A DNA stretch of 64,000 nt, taken from Trichomonas vaginalis G3 (taxonomy: Eukaryota > Parabasalia > Trichomonadida > Trichomonadidae). The DNA lies in contig NC_067208.1 in the NCBI RefSeq assembly GCF_026262505.1, positions 10,611,962 to 10,675,961 of the forward strand, given 5' to 3'. Shown piece after piece: positions 1 to 10,821 of the stretch. Numbering within the stretch: position 1 is the first letter of the stretch; each line of letters opens with the position of its first letter. The translations under genes were made by a program, and so were the position numbers. The notes below the pieces were generated by a model that saw only the letters and a list, made by a program, of their open reading frames with translations, was not told the DNA's origin and did not search any database.

Positions 1-940
1 CCTAATTGGTATTTCCAATCAGATTGAAAAAGGTAAAATGACATGGGAAGAAGCTTGCACCCATGTTCCCATCGCCCCAACCCTTCAATCAAATGATTTC
101 AAATATTTAGATGTTTCAAAATCTTTTTTACAAAATCAATTTAGCTTACAGAATATCCCATTGCCTAAAGGCAAGAAAGGTCGTAGGGTCAATCCCTACG
201 ACCAAATCAAAGCTCTTGCTGTGATACATGACCACTGGGCCTTTCCCTGTGGTCAAACAAAACAATGGAAACGTTTGAAATTACAACAAATTGATGTATC
301 TTATAGAGAAGTACGCAGATACTTCAAAGAAAATCATTTCACCAAGACGCGATTAGAGCATGCCGGGCCAGAAACAGCAGTAAGATATTGGGCGCTTTCA
401 CCCAATCTTATCTGGCACGCAGATGTTCATTATTTTAGGGGTGTTCGTGGCCAGTATATTTATGGCATAATCGACGATTTTAGCCGCAAAGTCCTAGCGT
501 GTATACAAATACCAGATATGCTGGCAGCGACGACAGCGAACGTTGCGGCTTCCGCCTTCATTGAATTTGGCGCCCCTTATTGTTTCTGGACCGATAACGG
601 TTCAGAAAATAGGGGAGCCTTTCAAGATCTACTTGATCTTTGGGGCGTCCAATGGCGGCATACAGACTCTCATTCTCCCTACCAAAATGGGAAGATTGAG
701 AGATTCTGGCCGACATTGGAGCGCTGCCAAAGCATTCAGGCTATTCCTGCCTTTATTTGGGAGTACAATAATAACACACCGCATGAAGATCTCCCAATTA
801 ATCCATTAACTGGAACAAATTACACGCCAAATCAAATGTATCAGCTGAAACCGAAATACACAAATGCAGATACAGAAAGGTTGTGGCAAATATGGGATAC
901 AGATACAGGCATGACCGCTGTTGACACATTCACAGCGTAA
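1..940 (+). CDS. rve/DDE integrase-like transposase, copy 1 (5' end outside window)
   Basis: The reading frame is already open at the window edge and matches the copy at 62952-63947 from about its residue 20 onward. The core has the retroviral-integrase fold signature: HADVH (first D), WTDNGSEN (second D) and NGKIERFW (catalytic E), with 34 residues between the second D and the E. Such proteins cut and join DNA for transposons. It is unlike the Polinton integrase at 13485-14444 and is not part of either element. It lies in the left arm of a 2.5 kb inverted repeat whose other arm holds the copy at 7302-8165. No reverse transcriptase or other partner is nearby. Family (an IS3/IS481-like eukaryotic transposon or a captured transposase) is not settled. 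Confidence 0.75.
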   Translation, partial: LIGISNQIEKGKMTWEEACTHVPIAPTLQSNDFKYLDVSKSFLQNQFSLQNIPLPKGKKGRRVNPYDQIKALAVIHDHWAFPCGQTKQWKRLKLQQIDVSYREVRRYFKENHFTKTRLEHAGPETAVRYWALSPNLIWHADVHYFRGVRGQYIYGIIDDFSRKVLACIQIPDMLAATTANVAASAFIEFGAPYCFWTDNGSENRGAFQDLLDLWGVQWRHTDSHSPYQNGKIERFWPTLERCQSIQAIPAFIWEYNNNTPHEDLPINPLTGTNYTPNQMYQLKPKYTNADTERLWQIWDTDTGMTAVDTFTA

Positions 941-1335
941 TAATAAACATAATTTTTTAATTTCATTTTTAACAAGTTTTTTTAAATGTATGTAATGAAT
1001 AATTCATTAGAATATGATAATGCACATTGTAACAGAATAGAACAATCACCAAATTTTTTTTTGAAATTAAAAAATAAAAGTAAAAAGTATAAAGTAATCT
1101 AACCAAAAAAGATATTTAAAAGAATTTTGGAAAAAACAGAATAAGGATAATGATATTATTTTAGATACACAATCGATGTACTGAAGAATAATCCGGTAAA
1201 ATGATGATATAAAATTAGATTATTTTACAAGTAGCTAAAAGAATAAAACTATAATATAAAATAAATGAAGTTTAATGAAACAATAAAGGTTAAATAAATA
1301 ATAAAGATTTTTATTTTATATCAGTATTGAGAAGA

Positions 1336-1625
1336 AGTAACAGCTGACACTTGGTAGACAACTTCTTTATGGCTAGAAAATTCTATCTTGCCTTTTATTT
1401 TTTTCTCGCTGTGAAACGTATTCGGTCATTTTTTTAAAAAATTTTTTGTTAGAGATAAGAGCTAAAACTCGGTAAACAACTTCTTTATGTCTAGAAAATT
1501 CTATCTTGCCTTTTATTTTTTTCTCGCTGTGAAACGTATTCGGTCATTTTTTTAAAAATTAATTTTTTGTTAGAGATAAGAGCTAAAACTCGGTAAACAA
1601 CTTCTTTATGTCTAGAAAATTCGAG
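1336..1625. repeat. ~120-bp tandem repeat, about 2.3 units
   Basis: Units are marked by TTTTTCTCGCTGTGAAACG and TAAGAGCTAAAACTCGGTAA and repeat every 119-121 bp. The same unit occurs at 6480-6780 and 33180-33515 and, inverted, at 62470-62800. It is satellite-like flank DNA of the integrase-like gene and the giant palindrome. No coding function is supported. Confidence 0.8.
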
Positions 1626-3417
1626 ATATAAAAATTGCTCACATTTGCTCACATTTTGGCACTTTTTTGTACGTTTGTCAAAAAAATTGTGAGGAAGATC
1701 TCACAAAAATAGTCAAAATGTGAGCAAATTTTGAGAAGTGCTCACATTTTGACATACGATTATTTTCATACGTTTTTTTGATGAATTCTAATAAAACTTC
1801 ATTACCACTTTCAGAACGAAGCGTAACTTTTCAGCACGTAACGCTCTATCATGTGTAGTGACATATTATTCAAAAAAACTCAGATTGCTTATCTTATAAT
1901 AACAATTTCATTAGAAAAAATGCACGATTTCACGCTAAAACTTTGAAGCAATTCTTAAATTCGGATAAAAAATCGATATGTATTACACTTTAAACTTCAA
2001 AAAATGGTTCAAAATTTAGACTTAGTTTATCTTAACAATATAGCAGATTTTAAGCCGAACAAGTAGGAGTAATAGAAATAGCTCTTGAAAATAATTACAA
2101 TTAGTAATATGTAAGTCAAAGTTCGAGTATTCTAATAAATAAACGTTCCGGATTTTCTTTACTACAAGAATCAATACTTAATATATAGAAGCAACAGTAA
2201 AAACTTATTAGAGATTCAAAAAGAAAGTTGACTAAAGAGAATCTTTTTATATAAGTAATTTTATTTTTTTGAAATACGAGATCGAATAAACATGTATTTA
2301 TTTTATTACTAATAATACGTTTTTACATAGTAAGAAAGTTTAGAGACTGAAATGAAATTAAAAATTGAGAAAAAAATAAAGCTTTTCTATAAAAATTCAT
2401 ATTAATATATAGTATAATGATATTACAATTTATTGATAGTTGTGTTAAAAAAAGGTACATTCACTATTTTTGACAAAATTTTAAATTTTCATGGGGTTGT
2501 AAATCTTATAATAACTAGATGAATAAGGAATAAATCCCAGTATGATGTAGTTATTTGTTGTTAATTCGAATGTGTTTAGAGGTAAACTTAGCTTGTGAGA
2601 TATATATAAATAAAGTGTTAATGCTTTAACCGCTCTTGGTGGAATGACATATAATTTTGTATCCTTATAAATAAATTTAATGTAGTTTTCCATTTTTGTC
2701 ACTTTTTAAGATCTTACAAAATATAGTTGATTTTTATCACTATTGAAATAAGATAAATAATGTAAGGACTCTAATTTTGTTATAAATATGAATGAAAACA
2801 GTAAAATGGATAACTTAAATATATAAAAATAAATATTGGAACAAAGCTATAACAAATTTTCATTCTTATTTATAAATTGATAAACCAAAGTAATACATTT
2901 TATTACATTTCGTGTAACATATACTAATATATAGATATTTTTTGAGATAATGTATTTATCTGTAAAAATTGTATGTGATCAAATTTGATTGATAAATTTA
3001 TTCAGTAATAATAAATTGCATGTACAATATATTATTGTCTTGCCATTTTTTTGCTCATAATAAAAAATCTTTAAAAATGATAACAATAAAAGAGTATTAA
3101 GTAAAAATTTATACATCCAAAATATATTTCAGTAACAGCATAATACGCCTATGCTAATTTTTAGTTCTTAAATTAAATAGATGTCCCTAATCCCATAGAT
3201 ATTCACCAAACTTGGCAAATTCTGAACGTGATCTACATATCCCTAGCAAGTAGATCATATTGGTATACGTATCTTGATCAAATAAAAAGAATATTTGTTG
3301 AATAATTTCTGTTCAAATTAAAAGTTCTTCAACTTACGGTAAATCTATCTGCCTTAAAAAGTATTACGATATTATGCAAAGTCAATTTTCTCCAAAAAAA
3401 TATTTGAAGATGATACT

Positions 3418-3566
3418 TTAAGGGTGCCCTATAACGATAATGTAAACATCACAAAATTAACCTTATTAGAACTCGAATGAATGAATTATCCAGATTCTAG
3501 TTCTCAATATAATAGCCTTAAAAGTGCTTTTCTGAGGGTGGTTTATCGTCTATAGGGCACCCTTAA
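3418..3566. repeat. Small inverted-repeat element
   Basis: TTAAGGGTGCCCTATA at 3418-3433 is the exact reverse complement of 3551-3566, and the inner flanks are also partly complementary. The ~149-bp span looks like a small MITE-like hairpin. No duplicated target site is obvious. Confidence 0.5.
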
Positions 3567-3797
3567 GTATACCAAAAATACAAGAATTTTGAGAGAACTC
3601 AATGAATTTTTGTGAAGGTGGAGTTAAATTGAGAAGATTTTTGGTCAGAGAAAAACAAAAATTACTATCTGATAAAATGGTATTAAAATGAAAAAAGTTT
3701 AAACAAAGGAAATGAAGAATTTATATTATATTAGAATTTAAAGAGTAAATATAAAAGATTGAAAGAAAGAATAATAATAGGATTCTTGAATGCAACA

Positions 3798-3985
3798 TTT
3801 GGAATGATGTTTCCAGTTGTAGATGTGTTAAGCAAAGAGAGATAATGATAGTTTCTTGAGTTTTGAGTTAAGCTTGTTGTAGATGAGAGAGAAATTTTGA
3901 CGAGACTGAGGAACTTCATTTGGAATGATGTTTCCAGTTGTAGATGTGTTAAGCAAAGAGAGATAATGATAGTTTCTTGAGTTTT
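3798..3985. repeat. Two ~64-bp direct repeats 120 bp apart
   Basis: The block beginning TTTGGAATGATGTTTCCAGT and running through GATAATGATAGTTTCTTGAG occurs at about 3798-3863 and again at 3918-3983. The spacing resembles the 120-bp period of the satellite nearby, but the sequence is different. Confidence 0.7.
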
Positions 3986-5556
3986 TGCAATTAACCATCC
4001 TCAATGACTATTGTTTTAATATAATTTTTAAATTTTTTAAAACTGACATTTTAGTTGTATATTTTTTCTAACAAAGGTACATTCACTAGGTGATAACAGT
4101 AAAATGGGATGAAAATATGATAAATAGCATCCCTATATAGTGCCAAACAATATTTATACGGGCCAAAAAAATTTGGCTAGAGATTTGGCGAGTTATAAAA
4201 CTTAGAAAATTGAGAGGGATTTTTATTTTTGAATTTTTTTGGAAAGTTAAAATTGCGATTAAAAATCGATTTCCAGGAGAACTAAGCATCTCATCATATA
4301 TTTAAATCGATAAAAATATTAAATAATAGTTGAATAGTATAACAACGTGAAATTATGGCTGAATCTACAGAAAAAATGAACATATTTGACATTTTTGAAA
4401 ATTCATACGTTAGATGGTGACAGACTCATAAACTATACTTTAGCTAAGATTGATATATGGTTTCAACAACACATGGTTAAAATTGTAAAAATATTTTAGA
4501 TTTCAAAAAGGTATATATGGTAATATAATGGAACAAAGTCAACAAATAGCATGTTAAATATGTTATAATTAACTTTTTATTAGATCCAATAGTAGATATC
4601 GAATGGTTTCCAGCTTTATGGTTAAATATTTTCTTTTCGAGCTTCTCTTTAACTGTTGTATTAAGGTTGTAAATTTTTGATGCTAGAAACTATGGAATCT
4701 TCTTTGCTGCTGCATTTTTCTTGAGAGTTCTTGCAATTTCGAATAGATCTGCGCATTGTATGAAATTGAGGCTTTAAAATATCTTGAAAACAGAATAGGA
4801 CTGCTTTTCCAAAGGAATGCTTACTTGTAAATCAGAGAGTTTCAAAATTGAGAGCAAGATTATCATCATAACTTTCGATTTTGCTGCGAAAAAGGAAGAC
4901 AAGTAATTAACAAATCATTTACTGTTGTTCATCAAAAGAAGAAAACTTTGATAACAACTAATGATGATAAAATCAAGCTATCTTTTAATATTTTAAATTG
5001 ATAAGACATTCAAAATATTTGAATGGTTTAAAATATTTTCTTTTAATTTCTATAAGATATTATCATGATTATATAATAAAATTTAAATTTTTATTCAAAA
5101 AGGCAATATTTCAAACTTTTAATTTCAAAAATCTTAATTCTGCAATAAGTGTATTTAATTGTAGCAAATTTAATGATCCTTCGTCATGCTTAGCAATTTG
5201 GAACTCATAAATTAATGATTTCTTCAAGTAAAATTCTGCATTATTTCAAAAGTCAATAATTCTCTAGTAACTTTTCTTCAAACCCTAACCATTATATTAT
5301 ATGTATAATGGAGAATAATTGCAAAGAAAGATAGCCGAATTTACTGGTAGTTCTTGTGATGCGAAATAATTGCAAATTAACACATAGTTTTAACAGCATC
5401 AATCTCTTTTTGCTCTCATTTAAATGCATTCGCACACTTTAATTTTGAAATATAAGAGTTTTGGAAATTATCAAATTTATCTGCTCAAATACTATAGATC
5501 TTCATAAGTGTTAATAGAATCACCAGCCTTACATATAGTGTTTAATATAATGATGC

Positions 5557-8109
5557 ACATCATACTGGGATTTATTCCTTATTCATCTAGTTATTATAAG
5601 ATTTACAACCCCATGAAAATTTAAAATTTTGTCAAAAATAGTGAATGTACCTTTTTTCTAACACAACTATCAATAAATTGTAATATCATTATACTATATA
5701 TTAATATGAATTTTTATAGAAAAGCTTTATTTTTTTCTCAATTTTTAATTTCATTTCAGTCTCTAAACTTTCTTACTATGTAAAAACGTATTATTATAGT
5801 AATAAAATAAAATACATGTTTATTCGATCTCGTATTTCAAAAAAATAAAATTACTTATATAAAAAGATTCTCTTTAGTCAACTTTCTTTTTGAATCTCTA
5901 ATAAGTTTTTACTGTTGCTTCTATATATTAAGTATTGATTCTTGTAGTAAAGAAAATCCGGAACGTTTATTTATTAGAATACTCGAACTTTGACTTACAT
6001 ATTACTAATTGTAATTATTTTCAAGAGCTATTTCTATTACTCCTACTTGTTCGGCTTAAAATCTGCTATATTGTTAAGATAAACTAAGTCTAAATTTTGA
6101 ACCATTTTTTGAAGTTTAAAGTGTAATACATATCGATTTTTTATCCGAATTTAAGAATTGCTTCAAAGTTTTAGCGTGAAATCGTGCATTTTTTCTAATG
6201 AAATTGTTATTATAAGATAAGCAATCTGAGTTTTTTTGAATAATATGTCACTACACATGATAGAGCGTTACGTGCTGAAAAGTTACGCTTCGTTCTGAAA
6301 GTGGTAATGAAGTTTTATTAGAATTCATCAAAAAAACGTATGAAAATAATCGTATGTCAAAATGTGAGCACTTCTCAAAATTTGCTCACATTTTGACTAT
6401 TTTTGTGAGATCTTCCTCACAATTTTTTGACAAACGTACAAAAAAGTGCCAAAATGTGAGCAAATGTGAGCAATTTTTATATCTCGAATTTTCTAGACAT
6501 AAAGAAGTTGTTTACCGAGTTTTAGCTCTTATCTCTAACAAAAAATTAATTTTTAAAAAAATGACCGAATACGTTTCACAGCGAGAAAAAAATAAAAGGC
6601 AAGATAGAATTTTCTAGACATAAAGAAGTTGTTTACCGAGTTTTAGCTCTTATCTCTAACAAAAAATTAATTTTTAAAAAAATGACCGAATACGTTTCAC
6701 AGCGAGAAAAAAATAAAAGGCAAGATAGAATTTTCTAGCCATAAAGAAGTTGTCTACCAAGTGTCAGCTGTTACTTCTTCTCAATACTGATATAAAATAA
6801 AAATCTTTATTATTTATTTAACCTTTATTGTTTCATTAAACTTCATTTATTTTATATTATAGTTTTATTCTTTTAGCTACTTGTAAAATAATCTAATTTT
6901 ATATCATCATTTTACCGGATTATTCTTCAGTACATCGATTGTGTATCTAAAATAATATCATTATCCTTATTCTGTTTTTTCCAAAATTCTTTTAAATATC
7001 TTTTTTGGTTAGATTACTTTATACTTTTTACTTTTATTTTTTAATTTCAAAAAAAAATTTGGTGATTGTTCTATTCTGTTACAATGTGCATTATCATATT
7101 CTAATGAATTATTCATTACATACATTTAAAAAAACTTGTTAAAAATGAAATTAAAAAATTATGTTTATTATTACGCTGTGAATGTGTCAACAGCGGTCAT
7201 GCCTGTATCTGTATCCCATATTTGCCACAACCTTTCTGTATCTGCATTTGTGTATTTCGGTTTCAGCTGATACATTTGATTTGGCGTGTAATTTGTTCCA
7301 GTTAATGGATTAATTGGGAGATCTTCATGCGGTGTGTTATTATTGTACTCCAAATAAAGGCAGGAATAGCCTGAATGCTTTGGCAGCGCTCCAATGTCGG
7401 CCAGAATCTCTCAATCTTCCCATTTTGGTAGGGAGAATGAGAGTCTGTATGCCGCCATTGGACGCCCCAAAGATCAAGTAGATCTTGAAAGGCTCCCCTA
7501 TTTTCTGAACCGTTATCGGTCCAGAAACAATAAGGGGCGCCAAATTCAATGAAGGCGGAAGCCGCAACGTTCGCTGTCGTCGCTGCCAGCATATCTGGTA
7601 TTTGTATACACGCTAGGACTTTGCGGCTAAAATCGTCGATTATGCCATAAATATACTGGCCACGAACACCCCTAAAATAATGAACATCTGCGTGCCAGAT
7701 AAGATTGGGTGAAAGCGCCCAATATCTTACTGCTGTTTCTGGCCCGGCATGCTCTAATCGCGTCTTGGTGAAATGATTTTCTTTGAAGTATCTGCGTACT
7801 TCTCTATAAGATACATCAATTTGTTGTAATTTCAAACGTTTCCATTGTTTTGTTTGACCACAGGGAAAGGCCCAGTGGTCATGTATCACAGCAAGAGCTT
7901 TGATTTGGTCGTAGGGATTGACCCTACGACCTTTCTTGCCTTTAGGCAATGGGATATTCTGTAAGCTAAATTGATTTTGTAAAAAAGATTTTGAAACATC
8001 TAAATATTTGAAATCATTTGATTGAAGGGTTGGGGCGATGGGAACATGGGTGCAAGCTTCTTCCCATGTCATTTTACCTTTTTCAATCTGATTGGAAATA
8101 CCAATTAGG
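5557..8109. repeat. Right arm of 2.55 kb inverted repeat
   Basis: Reverse complement of 1-2548. It carries the third-strand view of the same satellite (6480-6780) and the inverted integrase-like gene. Its outer part, 7117-8283, is also the mirror image of 62831-64000 and so forms part of the giant palindrome that holds both Polinton-like elements. Confidence 0.85.
6480..6780. repeat. ~120-bp tandem repeat (inverted copy)
   Basis: Reverse complement of the satellite at 1336-1625, with about 2.5 units. A frame of 87 codons across its left part is a by-product of the repeat and is not called as a gene. Confidence 0.8.
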
Positions 8110-8165
8110 TAAATTCGATCGACATACCCTTTGTAAGGATTCATTCTAATGAAGTACGTTAACAA
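7170..8165 (-). pseudogene. rve/DDE integrase-like transposase, copy 2
   Basis: Same family and nearly the same sequence as the copies at 1-940 and 62952-63947, here on the minus strand. The long frame 7302-8165 starts MLTYFIRMNP and contains all three catalytic signatures (HADVH, TDNGSEN, KIERFW). The C-terminal sequence continues in another frame, so this copy has about one break relative to the 331-residue copy. It lies immediately outside the left end of element A, about 120 bp from it, but this sequence also exists at the mirror position without A and so is host flank. Confidence 0.75.
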
Positions 8166-8279
8166 TCAAAATATTCTATAAGTGTGTAGTATGGAATTCA
8201 AAAGAATAAAGAAAATGGTAACGTAAATAAACGTATTATGAAAAAATTGATAATTAAAATGAAAAAAATAAAAAAAAAT

Positions 8280-8281
<2 letters not shown>

Positions 8282-8286
<5 letters not shown>
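8282..8286. repeat. Target-site duplication of element A, left (GTAAA)
   Basis: GTAAA here and at 33142-33146 flank element A. The mirror arm has one uninterrupted copy of the site (reverse complement TTTAC at 62831-62835), which shows the empty site directly. A 5-6 bp duplication is typical for Polintons. Confidence 0.8.

Positions 8287-8316
<30 letters not shown>
8287..8316. repeat. Terminal A tract of element A
   Basis: Thirty A's follow the duplicated GTAAA, and 22 T's end the element at 33120-33141. Element B has the same arrangement. The tract is absent from the empty site in the mirror arm and so belongs to the element. Confidence 0.75.
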
Positions 8317-8318
<2 letters not shown>

Positions 8319-8322
8319 TAGT

Positions 8323-8355
8323 GGGGCTTCCAGGCACTTCGTGCCTTCTAGCCCC
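8323..8355. repeat. Terminal hairpin, A left end
   Basis: GGGGCT pairs with AGCCCC and GGCAC with GTGCC around a TTC loop, within 33 nt. The same hairpin is at 33081-33113, 36015-36047 and 60737-60769 (the element ends) and once inside A at 9398-9430. Confidence 0.8.
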
Positions 8356-8935
8356 GTTGATGTTTAGTATAAAATGAAAGTCTTTACGAAGAAGAACTTT
8401 ACAAAACATAGACAAGAAAGTTCATGAGAAAGTCTTTACAAAGTCTTTACGAAGAAGTCTTTACAAAGTCTTTACGAAGAAGTCTTTACAAAGTCTTTAC
8501 GAAGAAGTCTTTACAAAGTCTTTACGATGAACTCTCAACAAAGTCTTTACGAAGAAGTCTTTACAAAACATAGACAAGAAAGTTCTTGACAAAGTCTTTA
8601 CGATGAAGAAGTCTTTACAAAACATAGACAAGAAAGTTCTTGACAAAGTCTTTACGATGAAGAAGTCTTTACAAAACATAGACAAGAAAGTTCTTGACAA
8701 AGTCTTTACGATGAAGAACTTTACAAAACATAGACAAGAAAGTTCATGAGAAAGTCTTTACAAAGTCTTTACGATGAAGAACTTTACAAAACATAGACAA
8801 GAAAGTTCATGAGAAAGTCTTTACGATGAAGAACTTTACAAAACATAGACAAGAAAGTTCATGAGGAAGTCTCAACAAAGTCTTTACGATGAAGAACATT
8901 ACAAAACTTCATCGTCAATGAGTGTAAATCAGGCA

Positions 8936-9012
8936 AAAATATATTTTAGGGTAGATGGTTAGATCTAACCTGTTTTCTAACCTCATTTCTACCCTCTTGA
9001 ATTTTCATGAAC
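8936..9012 (+). repeat. Dispersed palindromic repeat, A type
   Basis: AATATATTTTAGGGTAGA, then the palindrome GGTTAGATCTAACC, then the half-sites CTAACCTC and CTACCCTC, and a tail TTGAATTTTCATGAA. Further A-type copies lie at 9238-9309 (-), 17322-17398, 18857-18933, 20029-20091 (-), 20838-20900 (-), 31841-31915 and 32142-32213 (-). Confidence 0.8.
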
Positions 9013-9397
9013 TTTCTCAACAAAGTCTTTACGATGAAGAACTTTACAAAACATAGACAAGAAAGTTCATGAGAAAGTCTTTACAAAGTCTTTACGATGA
9101 AGAACTTTACAAAACATAGACAAGAAAGTTCATGAGAAAGTCTTTACGATGAAGAACTTTACAAAACATAGACAAGAAAGTTCATGAGAAAGTCTTTACG
9201 ATGAAGAACTTTACAAAACATAGACAAGAAAGTTCATGAAAATTCACGAGGGTAGAAAAGAGGTTAGAAAACAGGTTAGATCTAACCATCTACCCTAAAA
9301 TATATTTTTGGGTCATTTACAAAGTCTTTACGATGAAGAACTTTACAAAACATTGACAAGAAATTGACAAGAAAGTTCATGAAAAAGGGGGGGTATT

Positions 9398-9430
9398 GGG
9401 GCTTCCAGGCACTTCGTGCCCTCTAGCCCC
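9398..9430. repeat. Internal copy of the terminal hairpin in A
   Basis: Same 33-nt GGGGCT...AGCCCC hairpin as the element ends, preceded by a run of G's instead of an A tract. It lies 1.07 kb inside A, just before the methyltransferase gene. Element B has no copy at the matching place near 59600. It looks like a second, internal terminus. Confidence 0.8.
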
Positions 9431-9481
9431 AGTCACTTTTCTGTCACTTTTCAGGGTAAAAACATTTTTATTGTATATAAA

Positions 9482-10300
9482 ATGAATTTTACAAAACCAC
9501 CGTTACCCTTCTTTGGAAATAAGAGTAGATGTAAAGATATTCTATTGAGAGAACTTAAGAAACTACCGAATGGTCTAACATTTGTAGACTTGTTCGGTGG
9601 AAGTTTCTATATATCTCATTTGTGCCATACAATATTTCCTGACTCAAAGATTATATGCAATGACTTCGACAACTATATGGACCGTCTCAAACATATTCCA
9701 GACACAAACAAAATATTGAAAGAGTTAAAAGAAAAGATACCTATAGGTAAGATGGAACGTATACCATTAGATAAGAAAAATACTGTCAGAGAGGTTTTGA
9801 AAAAGGCAGAGTATATTGACTGGGATAGTATATCTGCTAGACTATTATATAGTGGTGCTATAAGAGTTCATGACATTGAAACACTTATGTCAAAAGTTTT
9901 ATATCTTAACTATACAAATGTTTTCAAAGAGAACATAGAAAAATATATTGAGGGTATAGAGTTTGTGAGATGTCATTGGACAGAGTTGTATGAAAAATAT
10001 AAAGACAAGGAAAATGTTTTCTTTATAGTGGACCCGCCGTTCTATAACACATGGGATTTTCAATACCAAGTAGACTGGACTTTGAGAGACTCTTTAGAAA
10101 CTTTAGACGTTTTACATAACCATCCATGCTTTTACTTTACATCCGATAAAAGTGGTTTGGAAAGTGTCATGAGATGGTTAGAGGACATACATGACTATGA
10201 GTTTAGATACGATAAGATAGAATATGAGAGAGGTCCTATAAACTGGAGAAAGTGTCATAACAAAGAAATTTTACTAGTAAGTAAATGTGGTTTGAAATAG
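9482..10300 (+). CDS. D12-class (Dam-like) N6-adenine DNA methyltransferase
   Basis: 272 residues from the ATG at 9482, chosen because the coding resemblance begins with FTKPPLPFFGNKS, the usual start of D12 methyltransferases. An upstream in-frame ATG lies in the terminal repeat. Motif I is FVDLFGGS (residues 34-41, the AdoMet site) and motif IV is DPPFYN (184-189, the catalytic DPPY type). The enzyme would methylate adenine in DNA, either marking element DNA or altering host marks. It is the first gene inside the left end. Its counterpart in B (58757-59568) is broken. Specificity cannot be read from the sequence. Confidence 0.85.
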   Translation: MNFTKPPLPFFGNKSRCKDILLRELKKLPNGLTFVDLFGGSFYISHLCHTIFPDSKIICNDFDNYMDRLKHIPDTNKILKELKEKIPIGKMERIPLDKKNTVREVLKKAEYIDWDSISARLLYSGAIRVHDIETLMSKVLYLNYTNVFKENIEKYIEGIEFVRCHWTELYEKYKDKENVFFIVDPPFYNTWDFQYQVDWTLRDSLETLDVLHNHPCFYFTSDKSGLESVMRWLEDIHDYEFRYDKIEYERGPINWRKCHNKEILLVSKCGLK

Positions 10301-10416
10301 GACTACTTGTTTTAGGTTTTTTCCATTGTGTCATTTACTTATTTGACGTGGCAGAAAGATATAGAGAATATGAAGATGAACCAATGCCTGCAAATGTTCA
10401 GCATATGTACTCGTAA
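10285..10416 (+). CDS. Small single-span membrane protein (43 aa)
   Basis: Starts MWFEIGLLVLGFFHCVIYLF and ends in an acidic, soluble tail (REYEDEPMPANVQ). Residues 4-20 form one hydrophobic segment. The ATG overlaps the last codons of the methyltransferase gene in another frame, an arrangement typical of compact viral genomes. The same start is present in B on the minus strand near 58772. No family is recognised. A role in the membrane or in entry is possible but unproven. Confidence 0.6.
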   Translation: MWFEIGLLVLGFFHCVIYLFDVAERYREYEDEPMPANVQHMYS

Positions 10417-10440
10417 GAGATATTTTTATCTAATATTAAA

Positions 10441-10803
10441 TGGACGCACAGAACTTAGCGAATGCACAGCAACCTGGACAACCAAACCCAGAGAATATTC
10501 CAAATGAAGTTTAGAATACAAACTGCAATGGCAAACTATGGTCAAGTGCCAACAGATGTACAAATGCAAACTGCCATGTCAAATGACGCTGCGTTAGGTT
10601 TGCCACCATGGTATGCAAATATGAGATGGAAAGAGTTTTATACAAACCCCGAAGTGGGATATAAACAACTTTATGCAGATGACGCGAACACAGGAGTTGA
10701 CCCAGAGTATGTTTTCTACCAGAGGAGAAATAGAATGTATGAGCTCCAGTTAAAGAATGCTATGGAACTCAACAGGAAACGTAAGAGACTAGGCGGACAT
10801 TAG
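10441..10803 (+). pseudogene. Unknown element protein (~120 aa), broken
   Basis: Starts MDAQNLANAQQPGQP at the ATG preceded by TTTTTATCTAATATTAA, the element's usual promoter-like leader. The C-terminal part (PWYANMRWKEFYTNPEVGYK, then basic RKRKRLGGH) is well kept. About one break. B has the counterpart at 58258-58618, also broken. The basic tail and the position beside small capsid-like genes suggest a virion or DNA-associated protein, but no family is recognised. Confidence 0.55.
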
Positions 10804-10821
10804 ATTTTTACATATAGTAAA

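Larger units (their letters stand above)
1..2548. repeat. Left arm of 2.55 kb inverted repeat
   Basis: This stretch is the near-exact reverse complement of 5557-8109, with only a few small length differences. It holds the integrase-like gene and then gene-free AT-rich DNA with 120-bp tandem repeats. Bases 1-993 are also a direct copy of 63008-64000, so the sequence occurs at least three times in the window. I see no other gene between 950 and 2548. Confidence 0.85.
2549..5556. other. AT-rich spacer of the left inverted repeat, no supported gene
   Basis: About 3 kb of low-complexity AT-rich sequence between the two arms. The only open frames are short and lack family motifs, so no gene is called. 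It contains a 64-bp direct repeat (3798 and 3918) and an inverted repeat pair (3418 and 3551), listed separately. Confidence 0.6.
8317..9395. repeat. Left terminal inverted repeat of A, satellite-rich
   Basis: Starts GGTAGTGGGGCTTCCAGGCA and then consists of interleaved short repeats built from AAAGTCTTTACGA, GAAGAACTTTACAAAACATA and GACAAGAAAGTTCATGAGA. It contains two dispersed palindromic repeats (8936-9012, 9238-9309). The partner at 31690-33119 is inverted and longer, so repeat number has drifted between the ends. Open frames here are repeat artefacts. Confidence 0.85.

Noticed and set aside
2481-6617. Short frames in the left spacer and satellite (2481-2702, 3731-3919, 4086-4289, 4998-5210, 6354-6617)
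   Set aside because: AT-rich, no motifs, no leader and no conserved length. The frame at 6354 runs through the 120-bp satellite.
1-8165. LTR retroelement, on account of the integrase-like gene in repeated flanks
   Set aside because: The flanking repeats are inverted rather than direct, and no reverse transcriptase, protease or gag-like gene is seen.
8497-8700. Open frames made of repeated LSRTFLSMFCKDFFIVKT-type segments in the terminal repeats (also 32249-32569 and 32594-32899)
   Set aside because: They translate the short tandem satellite, occur on both strands, differ in length at each end and have no independent coding signal.
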